Assembly (NCBI GenBank): GCA_937960595.1
Contig: CALGPL010000004.1
Span: forward strand, 1 to 64,000
Length of the DNA stretch: 64,000 nucleotides
Source: an uncultured Anaerolineales bacterium
Lineage (GTDB): Bacteria > Chloroflexota > Anaerolineae > Anaerolineales > Villigracilaceae
Direction of reading: 5' to 3'
Shown here: positions 7,541-14,460 of the stretch, in pieces
Position numbering within the stretch: position 1 is the stretch's first letter
Layout of the letters: each line of letters opens with the position of its first letter
Position numbers and translations under genes: made by a program
The notes under the pieces: model-generated
The model's input: the letters and a program-made list of their open reading frames with translations, nothing else
What the model was told of the DNA's origin: nothing
The model's database searches: none

Positions 7541-8602
7541 ATGGCCCGTATTTTTGATGTAATCGAATATGCAAACGAAATGGAGAACGAGATCGTCCAT
7601 CGCTTCCCGGACGATACCTCCATCGGCGATTATCGCATCGGCTCGAATGTCATCGTGCGCGATGGCCAGACGGCTGTCTTCTTCCGTGATGGCCAGGCGC
7701 TAGATACGTTTGGCCCCGGCCGGCACGTGATTGCAACCGCCAACATTCCCAAACTGATCGACTTCATCGGCAAGGCCTTCAATGACCGCACCCCCTTCCC
7801 GGCCGAGGTGTACTTCGTCTCGATGAAGGAATTCGCCAACCGCAAATGGGGCACGCCGCAGCCGATTCTGGTGCGCAACCCCGGCATGGGGCTGGGGGTG
7901 GCGCTCTTGCAGGGCTTCGGAACCTACGCCTTCCAGGTCAAGGACCCGCAGCAACTGGTCGTGCAGATCGTCGGCAAAAAGGCATCCTTCACGATCGACG
8001 CCATCGAGGAACGTCTGCGCATGGCCCTGCTCTCGAAACTACAGGACACGCTCAATGAATGGGGCGCCAAGATGGCCGTCCCCGAACTGCTGGCCAAGAC
8101 GATCGAACTGGGCGGCTACATCCAGTCGCTGGCCGAGGAAGAATTCAACGCCCTCGGGTTGACCCTCAAACGCTTCATCATCGGCAATTTGAAGCCGTCC
8201 GAGAAGTCAGCCGAGGAACTGCGCGCCATGGGCATGCTCGACATGGCGACCTACACGCAACTGCAGGCCGCCGACGCCATGCGCGACGCCGCCCAGAACC
8301 CCAGCGGCGGCGCGGGCCTGACGGCCGGCATCGGCGCCGGGATGGGCATCGGCAACCTGATGGGCCAAGCCCTCCAGGGCGGCATGCAGTCCGGTCAGCA
8401 GCAGCCCCAGCCGCCCGGCGGCGGCGCTCCCTCCGGCGGCGCCATGCCCGATGTGATGACCCCCGCCGAAGCGGCCGCCTTCATGAAGGTTTCCGAAGAG
8501 GATGTCCTGGCTGCCATCCAAGACGGTTCGCTCAAAGCCAAGAAACTCGGCAACGCCTACCGCATCAGCAAGGCCTCGCTGGAAGAATTCCTGAAAGGGT
8601 GA
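7541..8602 (+). CDS. SPFH-domain protein fused to an excisionase-type helix-turn-helix
   Basis: 353 residues. The first ~230 are an SPFH (stomatin/prohibitin/flotillin) domain of the bacterial type that lacks a membrane anchor (DYRIGSNVIVRDGQTAVFF, then GVALLQGFGTYAFQV, then LSKLQDTLNEWGAKM). A Gly/Gln/Pro-rich linker (about 250-300) follows. The last ~50 residues are an HTH_17 excisionase/MerR-like domain (MTPAEAAAFMKVSEEDVLAA, then GSLKAKKLGNAYRISKASLEEFL). SPFH proteins form oligomeric scaffolds. The attached HTH may bind DNA or act as a protein-binding module, but neither is shown. It has its own promoter and terminator, so it is monocistronic. Confidence 0.85.
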   Translation: MARIFDVIEYANEMENEIVHRFPDDTSIGDYRIGSNVIVRDGQTAVFFRDGQALDTFGPGRHVIATANIPKLIDFIGKAFNDRTPFPAEVYFVSMKEFANRKWGTPQPILVRNPGMGLGVALLQGFGTYAFQVKDPQQLVVQIVGKKASFTIDAIEERLRMALLSKLQDTLNEWGAKMAVPELLAKTIELGGYIQSLAEEEFNALGLTLKRFIIGNLKPSEKSAEELRAMGMLDMATYTQLQAADAMRDAAQNPSGGAGLTAGIGAGMGIGNLMGQALQGGMQSGQQQPQPPGGGAPSGGAMPDVMTPAEAAAFMKVSEEDVLAAIQDGSLKAKKLGNAYRISKASLEEFLKG

Positions 8603-8614
8603 AATACAAACCCG

Positions 8615-8650
8615 AAGACCCGGTCTCTTCGAGAGGCCGGGTCTTTTCTT
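8615..8650 (+). terminator. Intrinsic terminator of the SPFH gene
   Basis: AAGACCCGG (8615-8623) pairs with CCGGGTCTT (8637-8645), extended by TCTC/GAGA with a 2-nt bulge. The T-rich tail TTTTCTT follows. Confidence 0.85.
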
Positions 8651-8651
8651 T

Positions 8652-8795
8652 AGAGAGTGTCTGAAAACTCGTAATCAACCTCAGATGGAACCCAGATCAA
8701 AGGAGTTTTGGCACCTCAAAAACGGCTGTTCATCCGAAAAATCGGTGTTCATCTGTGTTTATCTATGGTTTCGGAAGACTTTTCAGACACTTTCT
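8652..8795. mobile_element. MITE-like 144-bp element with terminal inverted repeats
   Basis: The ends are 16-bp inverted repeats with one mismatch: AGAGAGTGTCTGAAAA (8652-8667) and TTTTCAGACACTTTCT (8780-8795). There is no coding capacity inside. The interior is AT-richer than its surroundings and contains GTGTTCATCTGTGTTTATCTATGG, whose TTCATCTGTG-type words recur in many bacterial genomes. The 210-bp gap between the SPFH gene and nnr is almost wholly this element. No clear target-site duplication is seen, so the transposase family is unknown. Confidence 0.55.
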
Positions 8796-8816
8796 TAGAA
8801 AAACAATCTTCGTCGG

Positions 8817-10451
8817 TCAGGTAATTTCGTTCAAGGCGTCAGGGATTGCCTCCAGCACATCCCCCGCCAGCACCGAAGCCGGATTGCCGAGCATCTCGAG
8901 CGCCAGCAGCCCGGCCCGGGCGTGCAGCCACGCTCCGGCAACGGCCGCCGCGTAAGCCTCCACCCCCTGCGCCCTCAGGCCAACGATCAGGCCCGCCAAC
9001 ACGTCCCCGCTTCCGGCCCGCGCCAGGGCAGGCGTTGCCACAGGGATGGTCGTCGTCCGTCCATCGGGCGCGGCGACCACGGTAAAGGCGCCCTTCAACA
9101 CAACCACATGCCCCCAGGTCTGAGCAAAGCGGCGGGCCGTCTCCAGCCGCGAGCGTTGAATCTCGTCCACCGTCAGCCCGGTCAGGACGGCCATCTCGCC
9201 CGGATGAGGCGTCAGGACTGCCGGAGCGGGCAGCAAGGCCGCCCAGTGGTCGATCTTTGCCAGCAGTTTCAAGCCGTCGGCGTCAAGGACCAGCGGCGGC
9301 AGGCGCAGCGCGCCGGGATCCGAGCCGCCGTCGGCAGGCTGAACGAAACCGATCCGCCCGCCCGCCGTCTTCTTCGCCGCCCCCCGCAAGAGAGCAGAGA
9401 GAAAATGGCCGGTGGTCTCCTCCAGCCCAAAACCTGGACCGAGCAAGAGCGCCGTGACGCGTTCCAGGTGACGGCCGAGGACCTCGGCGGCGTCCGAGGC
9501 GATCACCCCCGCCTCGTGCGGCAGGAGCAGCCAGGTGGCTTCCGGGAACTGCCCGGCCAGCGCGGTATGCAAGGGCGCCGGGACGGCCAGCGTGACCAGA
9601 CCTGCCCCGCTGAGATAGGCAGCCCTGCCGGCCAGCAGCGCCGCGCCGGTGTAATTCACCGAACCGGCTGCAATCAGCGCCGTGCCGAACGTGCCTTTGT
9701 GGGCATCGCTCGGCCGGGGAGGCAGCAGGCCAGAAACCAGCCCGGCCTCGGCCGCCTCGTCTCGAATTGCCTGCCAAGAGGCAAGACCCTCGAGCGGGCC
9801 GATGCCGACGACGCGCAATTCGCCGACCAGGTCGAAGGCCGGCAATTTGAGCAGACCCTGCTTGACAGCAGCCATGGTGACGGTCACATCGGCAGGGATC
9901 GTCTCGGCGGCTGCCTGGCCCGTCTCGCAGTCCACGCCGGAGGGACAATCCACCGCAACCGCCAGAGGCGGCCACTCCACTTCGGTCAGGATTTCCTGCG
10001 CGGCGGCCAGGACGCGGCCGATCTCCTCCTTGAGCGGCAGTTTGAAGCCGGTTCCCAGGACGCCATCGAGCAGGACATCAGCCGTTTCGATAAACGATTG
10101 CAATTGCTGAAAATCGGCGTCCTTCTCGGCCAGGTGAATCTCGCCGCCGGCTTTCTCTAACGCGGCGGTCAGGGCATCTTTCTCGGCCTTGCGCCTGACC
10201 AGATAGGCGCGCGCCTTCCAACCCTTTTCGGCCAGACGAGCCAGCGCCACGAGCGTATCCCCGCCGTTGTTGCCGGGGCCGACCAGACCCAACACCTGGA
10301 GTTCCTCCTCGGCCTCGGCAGCCGCCATCAGATCCAGGACAGCGTCCGCCAGGTTGCGGCCGGCATGCTGCATCATCAGGTCATAGGTCAGACCGCCGGC
10401 GTCGGCTTCCTGTTCGATGGCGCGCATTTCCGCAACGGTCACCAGTTTCAT
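8817..10451 (-). CDS. nnr: Bifunctional NAD(P)HX epimerase/dehydratase
   Basis: Repairs hydrated NAD(P)H. The N-terminal YjeF epimerase domain (about 1-215) has GPGNNGGDTLVAL and VDCPSGVD. The C-terminal ADP-dependent dehydratase domain has LTPHPGEMAVLTG and the nucleotide-binding AGSGDVLAG. The full fused length of 544 residues is typical. I start at ATG 10451 because GGAGG lies 5 nt upstream; another in-frame ATG at 10463 would add four residues and overlap that ribosome binding site. The gene is divergent from the ABC transporter genes. It has no visible partner in this window. Confidence 0.93.
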   Translation of the reverse strand: MKLVTVAEMRAIEQEADAGGLTYDLMMQHAGRNLADAVLDLMAAAEAEEELQVLGLVGPGNNGGDTLVALARLAEKGWKARAYLVRRKAEKDALTAALEKAGGEIHLAEKDADFQQLQSFIETADVLLDGVLGTGFKLPLKEEIGRVLAAAQEILTEVEWPPLAVAVDCPSGVDCETGQAAAETIPADVTVTMAAVKQGLLKLPAFDLVGELRVVGIGPLEGLASWQAIRDEAAEAGLVSGLLPPRPSDAHKGTFGTALIAAGSVNYTGAALLAGRAAYLSGAGLVTLAVPAPLHTALAGQFPEATWLLLPHEAGVIASDAAEVLGRHLERVTALLLGPGFGLEETTGHFLSALLRGAAKKTAGGRIGFVQPADGGSDPGALRLPPLVLDADGLKLLAKIDHWAALLPAPAVLTPHPGEMAVLTGLTVDEIQRSRLETARRFAQTWGHVVVLKGAFTVVAAPDGRTTTIPVATPALARAGSGDVLAGLIVGLRAQGVEAYAAAVAGAWLHARAGLLALEMLGNPASVLAGDVLEAIPDALNEIT

Positions 10452-10463
10452 CTCAGCCTCCAT

Positions 10464-10677
10464 ATTCGGGCAAATAAGTTGCTCTCCGATTGGTCAATCC
10501 AGTGTATAATTTTACCATCCCTGGCCGCATAACCATTGCAAGCCGAACAGACCAGGCTGATGGCTCCTCGCAACTCGGCAAACAGATTTCGTCTTATCTT
10601 CACACAGCCACCCTAACGGACAACTCCGGCCGCTTAGAAACGGCGACCTTATAAACCACCTAAGGAGAGAGAAGAAG
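10464..10677 (+). promoter_or_regulatory. Promoter and long leader of the ABC binding-protein gene
   Basis: TATAAT at 10505-10510 is followed by a leader of about 160 nt. An imperfect stem pairs CCAT/CCTGG (10515-10524) with CCAGG/ATGG (10552-10563). A Shine-Dalgarno AAGGAG sits near 10661-10668. I recognise no known riboswitch or T-box. The length suggests some post-initiation control, but this is only an inference. Confidence 0.45.
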
Positions 10678-11475
10678 ATGAAGAAACTGTTCTTGTTTGT
10701 CAGCCTGTTCATCGTGGCCAGCCTGGCGTTGACCGCTTGCGGGCAACAACAGGCTGCAGAGCGATGCGGCGGTGGGCACATGGAAGGTTTGCCCGATTTG
10801 GGCGGACGCACCATCACCGTCGCTGTGGAAAACGCTTATCCCCCCTTCAACAACATCGACGAGGCCACCGGCGAGGGGGTCGGCTGGGACTATGACACCG
10901 TCTGCGAAATCTGCAACCGCATCAACTGCGTGCCCGATTTCCGCCAGGCAGCCTGGGACGGCCTCTTCCCCGCCATGCAGGCCGGTGAATACGATATGGC
11001 TGCCGACGGCATCACCTACACGGTCGAGCGCGACGAAATCGTAGACTTCTCCATCCCCTACGTGACCATCGGCCAGGTGCTGCTGGTGCGGGCCGATGAG
11101 ACGGCCACCCTCCAGGACTTCATCAACAATCCCGACCTGATCGTCGGCACCCAGATCGGCACCACCAACGAGATCGTCGCCCGCGAGACCTTCCCGACCA
11201 AAGAAATCCAGTCGTTCGAGGACTTTGGAGCAGCCGTGCTGGCCCTCATCGCCGGTGACATCGACGGCGTGGTGGTGGACAACGTCACCGCCGCCGGTTT
11301 CATGGACGAAAACCCCGGCGCCATGAAGATCGGCTCACAGATCACCTCCGACGAGCAACTGGCCTTCGTCTTCCCGCCCGGCAGCGACCTGGTCGCGCCG
11401 GTCAACGCGGCGTTGCAGTCAATGATCGATGACGGTACGCTGGATGCCCTCAACACCCAGTGGGGCCTGAAATAA
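10678..11475 (+). CDS. Amino-acid ABC transporter substrate-binding lipoprotein (SBP family 3)
   Basis: 265 residues. A lipoprotein signal peptide has a basic start (MKKL), a hydrophobic core and the lipobox LTAC with Cys21. The mature protein has the family-3 pattern: [45 protein letters not shown] and VDFSIPY. It would capture a polar amino acid outside the membrane and pass it to the permease encoded downstream. The cysteines at CEIC and INC may form a disulfide. The specific ligand cannot be told from sequence. It is co-directional with the permease, 89 nt apart. Confidence 0.9.
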   Translation: MKKLFLFVSLFIVASLALTACGQQQAAERCGGGHMEGLPDLGGRTITVAVENAYPPFNNIDEATGEGVGWDYDTVCEICNRINCVPDFRQAAWDGLFPAMQAGEYDMAADGITYTVERDEIVDFSIPYVTIGQVLLVRADETATLQDFINNPDLIVGTQIGTTNEIVARETFPTKEIQSFEDFGAAVLALIAGDIDGVVVDNVTAAGFMDENPGAMKIGSQITSDEQLAFVFPPGSDLVAPVNAALQSMIDDGTLDALNTQWGLK

Positions 11476-11564
11476 CCCTCAGAACTCGCCGTTTCTAACG
11501 ACCAGGCGGGATGGGGGCCGCGGCTCCCATCCCGCCCCTCCCAACGCTTTGCAAGGAGACAGAG

Positions 11565-12422
11565 ATGCAGGCATCCGAAACCCTCCCTCCCCGCCAGCCG
11601 GGCATATTCGGCAACTGGCAGGTCAAACGCTGGCCATGGTGGGCTTTTTTCCTCATCCTGACGGGCATTACGCTGATCATCGCCATCCTGACCTCGGACA
11701 ACTACCGGGAGACGCTGATCTACCTCACGGGCGGCGTTTATACCACCCTGAGGATCACCTTCTTTTCTTACCTTCTCGCGACGGCGCTGGGATTGTTCGC
11801 CGGCCTCGCCAGGGTATCCAAAAACGTCTTTCTCTACAACATTTCGACCTTGTACGTGGAAACGGTGCGAGGCATCCCGCTCGTGGTCATCCTGCTGTAC
11901 ATTGCCTTTGCCCTCGTGCCGGTGCTGGTCGAACTGACCAATCGGCTGGGCGCGTGGGGGGTGACCGTCCTGCCCGGCGCGTTTTTCCAGTCGTTGGCCG
12001 ATTTCAGCATCCGCTCCATTCCGATGGAGGGACGCGCCATCATCGCCCTAGGGATCGGCTACGGAGCCTACGAAGCGGAGGTGTTCCGGGCCGGCATTCA
12101 ATCCATCAGCAAAGGCCAGACCGAGGCCGCCCGTTCGCTGGGCATGACCTACTTCCAGGCCATGCGTTTCATCATCCTCCCGCAGGCCATCCGCCGCATC
12201 CTGCCGCCGCTCGGCAACGACTTCATCGCCTGCCTGAAAGACTCCTCGCTCGCCACCGTCCTGGCGGTGAACGAACTCACCCAGTTGGGCCGCCTGCGCC
12301 GCGCCAGCACCTTCCGGGTTCTGGAGACCTTCAACGTGGTGGCCTTCCTGTACCTCTCGATGACCCTGCTCCTTTCGGCCGGCGTCCGCTGGCTGGAAAG
12401 GAAGATGAAAATCGAGGAATAA
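11565..12422 (+). CDS. Amino-acid ABC transporter permease
   Basis: 285 residues of the HisM/GlnP type with about five or six membrane spans and the cytoplasmic EAA loop EAARSLGMTYFQAMRFIILPQA (first 20 residues EAARSLGMTYFQAMRFIILP), which contacts the ATPase. I use ATG 11565, 5 nt after AAGGAGA; an upstream frame extension to 11511 lacks a ribosome binding site. With the binding protein at 10678 it forms an importer, but no ATPase gene follows: the next feature is a terminator and tRNA-Leu on the other strand. An ATPase encoded elsewhere must serve it, or the cluster has lost one. Confidence 0.9.
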   Translation: MQASETLPPRQPGIFGNWQVKRWPWWAFFLILTGITLIIAILTSDNYRETLIYLTGGVYTTLRITFFSYLLATALGLFAGLARVSKNVFLYNISTLYVETVRGIPLVVILLYIAFALVPVLVELTNRLGAWGVTVLPGAFFQSLADFSIRSIPMEGRAIIALGIGYGAYEAEVFRAGIQSISKGQTEAARSLGMTYFQAMRFIILPQAIRRILPPLGNDFIACLKDSSLATVLAVNELTQLGRLRRASTFRVLETFNVVAFLYLSMTLLLSAGVRWLERKMKIEE

Positions 12423-12440
12423 TCGCTCGCCCTGTTTCTC

Positions 12441-12482
12441 CCAAAAACAAACGCCCCCGCCATCGAAAGGATTGCGGGGGCG
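12441..12482 (-). terminator. Terminator of tRNA-Leu (minus strand)
   Basis: CGCCCCCGC (12452-12460) and GCGGGGGCG (12474-12482) form a 9-bp stem. On the minus strand the hairpin is followed by TTTGTTTTTGG. It lies between the permease stop and the tRNA gene and may also slow plus-strand transcription. Confidence 0.8.
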
Positions 12483-12484
12483 AA

Positions 12485-12566
12485 TGCGCTGGGGGGGACT
12501 TGAACCCCCACGCCTTGCGGCACATGGCCCTCAACCATGCCTGTCTGCCAATTCCAGCACCAGCGC
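12485..12566 (-). tRNA. tRNA-Leu (anticodon GAG)
   Basis: An 82-nt class II tRNA on the minus strand. Acceptor stem GCGCTGG/CCAGCGC, anticodon stem CATGG/CCATG around loop TTGAGGG (anticodon GAG, decoding CUC and CUU), a long variable arm TGCC-GCAA-GGCG, T-arm GGGGG-TTCAAGT-CCCCC, and discriminator A. CCA is not encoded. It has a near-perfect promoter and a terminator of its own. Confidence 0.95.
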
Positions 12567-12577
12567 GGGCAGGACGT

Positions 12578-12605
12578 ATTATAATCAGGTTCATTAACCT
12601 GTCAA
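12578..12605 (-). promoter_or_regulatory. Consensus sigma-70 promoter of tRNA-Leu, -10 shared with a plus-strand TATAAT
   Basis: On the minus strand TTGACA (12605-12600), a 16-nt spacer and TATAAT (12583-12578) match the consensus fully. The -10 is part of the palindrome ATTATAAT (12578-12585), which also reads TATAAT on the plus strand (12580-12585) towards plsX. No good plus-strand -35 is seen. Confidence 0.88.
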
Positions 12606-12642
12606 GCAGCGGTTTTGCCGCCAATCTTTTTAGGAGTCCCTT

Positions 12643-13656
12643 ATGACCAAAATCGTCGTTGATGCGATGGGGAGCGACAACTACCCCACCCCCGATGTAA
12701 TTGGGGCCGTCATGGCCGCCCGCGAATACAACGTCGGCATCCTTCTGGTCGGCGATGAGGCCAAAATCCGGCCCGTCCTCGCCGCCCAAAAGATCGACGG
12801 CCTGTCCATCGAGGTCGTCCACGCCCCCGAAATGCTGACCATGGAAGACAAAGGGATGGCTCTGGTGCTCAAAGCCCGCCGCGCCAACTCCCAGAATTCG
12901 ATGGCCGTGGGCATCGACCTGGTCAAAAATGGCCAGGCGGACGCCTTTGTCACCGCCGGCAACACCGGCGCGGCCGCCGTGACGGCCTACTTCCGGCTGG
13001 GAACCATCGCCGGGGTCGATCGGCCCGGCCTGGCGCCTGTCTTCCCGACCGCAACCGGCTCCTGTGTCGTCATCGACGTCGGCGCCAACCCCGACTGCAA
13101 ACCCGAGAACCTGCTCCAGTTCGGCATCATGGGCGCCATCTACGCCGAAAAGGTGCGCGGCGTCCGCAGCCCCAAGGTGGGGCTGATTTCGAACGGCGAG
13201 GAACCCGGCAAAGGCAACGAACTGGTCAAGCACGCCTATCCGCTGCTGGAAAAATCGGGCCTCAACTTCTACGGCAACGTGGAAGGCAAGGAGGTCATCG
13301 GCGGGCAGGTGGACGTGGCCGTCTGCGATGGCTTTACCGGCAACGTGCTCCTGAAATCGTCCGAGGCGGTGGCCAAACTCCTGGTGGACAAAATCAAAGA
13401 GGCCATCCAACGCGGCGGTCCGCTGGCTTTGCTCGGCGGCCTGCTGATCAAACCGGCCATGGGATCGGTCAAGAAACTGATGGACCCCTCCGAGGAGGGC
13501 GCCGCCCCCCTGCTGGGAGTCAACGGCCTGGTTTTCATCGGCCATGGGCGCTCGGACGCCATCGCCATCAAGAACGCCGTGCGGGTGGCCAAGAACGCCG
13601 CCGAGGCCAATATATTGAGCGCCATCCGCAGCGCCATCGAAGAGTCCCTGAAATAG
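12643..13656 (+). CDS. plsX: Phosphate acyltransferase PlsX
   Basis: 337 residues. Makes acyl-phosphate from acyl-ACP, the first step of PlsX/PlsY-type phospholipid synthesis, at the membrane surface. Family marks are VDAMGSDNYPTPDVIGA at the start, VTAGNTGAAAV, DVGANPDCKPENLLQF, and GFTGNVLLKSSEAV. A Shine-Dalgarno TAGGAG lies upstream of ATG 12643. PlsX implies that the cell makes ordinary ester-linked lipids. In many bacteria plsX is next to rpmF and fab genes; neither is here. The downstream gene begins 8 nt later and is probably co-transcribed. Confidence 0.96.
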   Translation: MTKIVVDAMGSDNYPTPDVIGAVMAAREYNVGILLVGDEAKIRPVLAAQKIDGLSIEVVHAPEMLTMEDKGMALVLKARRANSQNSMAVGIDLVKNGQADAFVTAGNTGAAAVTAYFRLGTIAGVDRPGLAPVFPTATGSCVVIDVGANPDCKPENLLQFGIMGAIYAEKVRGVRSPKVGLISNGEEPGKGNELVKHAYPLLEKSGLNFYGNVEGKEVIGGQVDVAVCDGFTGNVLLKSSEAVAKLLVDKIKEAIQRGGPLALLGGLLIKPAMGSVKKLMDPSEEGAAPLLGVNGLVFIGHGRSDAIAIKNAVRVAKNAAEANILSAIRSAIEESLK

Positions 13657-13663
13657 GTGCAGC

Positions 13664-14383
13664 ATGCAAATCGTCACCAATCACCGTCTCATCAAGCGCA
13701 ATGCGCGCCTGGGCAGCATTTTCAACCTGATCGGCCTGGCTCTGATGGGCGTCAGCATCTACTTCTCCTTTCGGGGCATCTCCGGCGAGATCACCGTCTC
13801 GCAGTTCAACCTGTTCCTGGTGGCCGTCCTGGTCGGCTTCATCATCCTGCAAATCGGCACCTACTACGGCAACCGCTGGGGACGCCGCCCGCGGCCTGAT
13901 GAGTTGATCGACCGGGCGCTGAAAGGGCTGGGACGCGAGTACAGCCTCTATCACTATTCCACCCCCGCCTATCATTTGCTCGTCGGCCCGGCAGGAATCT
14001 GGGTGCTCCTGCCCTACCATCAGACCGGACGCGTCTCCTATGAGAAGAAACGCTGGCGGCTGCGCGGCGGCGGTTTCCTGCAGACCTATCTGCGCATCTT
14101 CGGACAGGAAGGCCTGGGCCGCCCCGACCTGGAAGCGGGCGCCGAGGTGGAGTCGATCCGGCGCTTCCTGAGCCGTCACCTGCCGGAGGAGGTCTCCTTG
14201 CCGGAGATCAAGGCGCTGATGGTCTTCCTGAACCCCCAGATCGAACTCGACGTTGACGAAGCGCCTCTCCCGGCTCTGCCTGCCAGCCGCCTCAAAGATT
14301 TCCTGCGCGAGCAGGCCAAAGGGAAGCCCATCGCCCCGGCCGATCTGGAAATCCTCCGCAAGGCGTTGCCCCAACCCAAATGA
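13664..14383 (+). CDS. NERD-like membrane protein
   Basis: 239 residues with two membrane spans near the N-terminus (about 21-43 and 48-68). A soluble region follows with the NERD-like pattern DELIDRALKGLG, YSLYHYSTPAYHLLVGPAGIWVL and GGGFLQTYLRIFGQ. NERD domains are nuclease-related, but the acidic and lysine residues expected of an active nuclease are not obvious here, so catalysis is doubtful. It is 8 nt downstream of plsX and probably shares its transcript. The role is unknown. Confidence 0.65.
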   Translation: MQIVTNHRLIKRNARLGSIFNLIGLALMGVSIYFSFRGISGEITVSQFNLFLVAVLVGFIILQIGTYYGNRWGRRPRPDELIDRALKGLGREYSLYHYSTPAYHLLVGPAGIWVLLPYHQTGRVSYEKKRWRLRGGGFLQTYLRIFGQEGLGRPDLEAGAEVESIRRFLSRHLPEEVSLPEIKALMVFLNPQIELDVDEAPLPALPASRLKDFLREQAKGKPIAPADLEILRKALPQPK

Positions 14384-14448
14384 AACCGCAGGCCGGCGAG
14401 GAAACCCTATCGCCGGCCCGTCGATTCGCCGATTTGCCGAAACTAGGG

Positions 14449-14454
14449 TAAACT
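14449..14454 (+). promoter_or_regulatory. -10 box of the dinG-like gene
   Basis: TAAACT 6 nt before ATG 14461, with no Shine-Dalgarno sequence between them, consistent with a leaderless mRNA. Confidence 0.45.
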
Positions 14455-14460
14455 ACCCCC

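Noticed and set aside
10464-10677. Riboswitch or T-box in the leader of the binding-protein gene
   Set aside because: Only one weak stem is seen. No T-box sequence, specifier loop or known riboswitch core could be recognised.
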